Assembly (NCBI GenBank): GCA_947852905.1 | Contig: CANTVF010000003.1 | Coordinates: 1-64,000, forward strand | Source: an uncultured Tidjanibacter sp. | Lineage (GTDB): Bacteria > Bacteroidota > Bacteroidia > Bacteroidales > Rikenellaceae | Direction: 5' to 3' | DNA length: 64,000 bases | Part shown: in pieces, positions 63,156 through 64,000 of the stretch | How the letters are laid out: each line of letters begins with the position of its first letter | Numbering within the stretch: position 1 is the first letter of the stretch | The notes under the pieces: generated by a model | Told to the model about the DNA's origin: nothing | The model's database searches: none | Seen by the model: the letters and a program-made list of their open reading frames with translations, nothing else | Translations under genes and position numbers: made by a program

Positions 63156-63554
63156 TTAGTAGATATAACACAATACTTCGCCGCCTACGTTCTCCTCGCG
63201 AGCGCGTTTGTCGGTCATCACACCTTTGGGTGTGGAAACGATAGCTATGCCCAAACCGTTGAGTACACGGGGCATCTCCTTTGCACCAGCATAACGGCGC
63301 AGACCGGGACGGCTGACACGTTCCAGACCTTTGATGGCATTGGATTTCGTCTGAGGATTGTACTTGAGGGCTATCTTGATGGTAGCATGTCCCCTCTCGT
63401 CCTCTCCGAATTTGTACGCCAAGATATAACCCTGGTCGTAAAGGATCTTGGTGATCTCCTGCTTAATTTTTGAACCGGGAGCTTCAACCACTTTATGGTT
63501 GGCTTTCACCGCGTTTCTAATTCTTGTCAGAAAATCCGCAATTGGATCTGTCAT
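63156..63554 (-). CDS. rpsH: 30S ribosomal protein uS8
   Basis: 132 aa. DPIADFLTRIRNAVKANHKVVEAPGSKIK and the C-terminus GIAIVSTPKGVMTDKRAREENVGGEVLCYIY match the family. In many bacteria uS8 represses its own operon. Confidence 0.97.
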   Translation of the reverse strand: MTDPIADFLTRIRNAVKANHKVVEAPGSKIKQEITKILYDQGYILAYKFGEDERGHATIKIALKYNPQTKSNAIKGLERVSRPGLRRYAGAKEMPRVLNGLGIAIVSTPKGVMTDKRAREENVGGEVLCYIY

Positions 63555-63911
63555 AATGAGTTAGAAATTAAAAATTAATAATTGTTTACAACTGGCTCTT
63601 ATCATACCTGACCAAACAGCACAAGCGGAACATTCCGCCCGCCCTGCCGCAGATAGACTAAAGCCACCTTATTTATTAGTTTTGAGGACTTTACGGATAT
63701 TCCGGGCAAGGCATTACCTCCCGGAATATACCGTTAATCCACAAAAGACCGCACAAAAGTACACTTTTATCGGCACAATTTACTCTCCTTTAGAGTAAAA
63801 AAACGTAAAATCAGTAATTTTCTTCCATTTATTTCCATGGCTGGCACTTCCCGACAGGCATGTGCTTCATGAAAATTCGTTGCCCATGAACTCCGGGCTA
63901 CAAACCGAAAA
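63555..63911. other. long rpsN-rpsH spacer with possible internal promoter
   Basis: 357 nt between two genes that are normally almost adjacent. On the - strand TACTTTTG at 63754-63761 matches the -7 box, and a small inverted repeat TTTACTC/GAGTAAA lies at about 63780-63800, just upstream of it. No gene is seen. Confidence 0.5.
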
Positions 63912-64000
63912 CTACCAAGACGCTTTCTTTACTCCGGGGATAAGCCCCTGGGAAGCCATTTCACGGAACTGGATACGGCTGATCCCGAACTGGCGCATAT
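63912..64000 (-). CDS. rpsN: 30S ribosomal protein uS14, C-terminal part
   Basis: Partial: 28 complete codons before the window edge. They read MRQFGISRIQFREMASQG, then LIPGVKKASW and stop, the usual uS14 C-terminus. The gene starts beyond the right edge. Continues the spc operon order. Confidence 0.93.
   Translation of the reverse strand, partial: MRQFGISRIQFREMASQGLIPGVKKASW

Overview
The window reads as a Bacteroidota chromosome, most likely order Bacteroidales and plausibly Rikenellaceae/Alistipes-like. Evidence: promoters with the Bacteroidota -7 box TAnnTTTG instead of sigma70 boxes, weak Shine-Dalgarno sequences, many lipoproteins with BACON domains, a two-subunit methylmalonyl-CoA mutase next to none of the usual proteobacterial genes, and the order tRNA-Thr, Tyr, Gly, tuf, tRNA-Trp, secE, nusG, rplKAJL, rpoBC. 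The genus is inferred from gene content, not proven.

Left part (1-11.3 kb): a possible C-terminal gene fragment with a 145-bp tandem duplication at the very edge, then ordinary housekeeping and metabolic genes. These are a secreted alpha/beta hydrolase, a patatin-like phospholipase, 1-pyrroline-5-carboxylate dehydrogenase, a small lipoprotein, an MFS exporter, ribosomal protein bS21, a helix-hairpin-helix membrane protein and a UbiD-type decarboxylase.

Middle part (11.3-30.2 kb): the most unusual region. Ten lipoprotein genes from two families lie head to tail on the + strand. Family A (six genes, about 482-492 aa) has one BACON domain followed by seven evenly spaced S/T-x-D/S-G motifs that suggest a seven-bladed beta-propeller. 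Family B (four genes, 485-511 aa) has three BACON-like domains and a C-terminal beta-rich domain. They form six transcription units: A1, A2-B1, A3-B2, A4-B3, A5-B4, A6. Each unit has its own promoter region and its own terminator. Five of the six promoters share a 39-nt box at a fixed distance from the -7 box, all six terminators share the same apical stem-loop, and several share a roughly 80-nt 3' UTR element. Family B genes are mosaics: stretches of 160-185 nt are identical between copies, next to diverged stretches. This looks like a co-regulated, recombining surface-lipoprotein array, possibly paired A/B partners for binding glycans or host polymers.

Right part: mutA-mutB (propionate/succinate interconversion), a BACON/YD-like lipoprotein, then on the - strand the RNA polymerase and ribosomal clusters (tRNAs, tuf, secE, nusG, rplKAJL, rpoB, rpoC). 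Just downstream of rpoC lies a decayed fragment of rpoC in inverted orientation. A MATE exporter with a possible attenuator leader and enolase separate this from the spc/alpha ribosomal operon (rpsN partial through rplQ), also on the - strand. Intercistronic spacers in these normally compact operons are unusually long (100-780 nt), and several hold hairpins.
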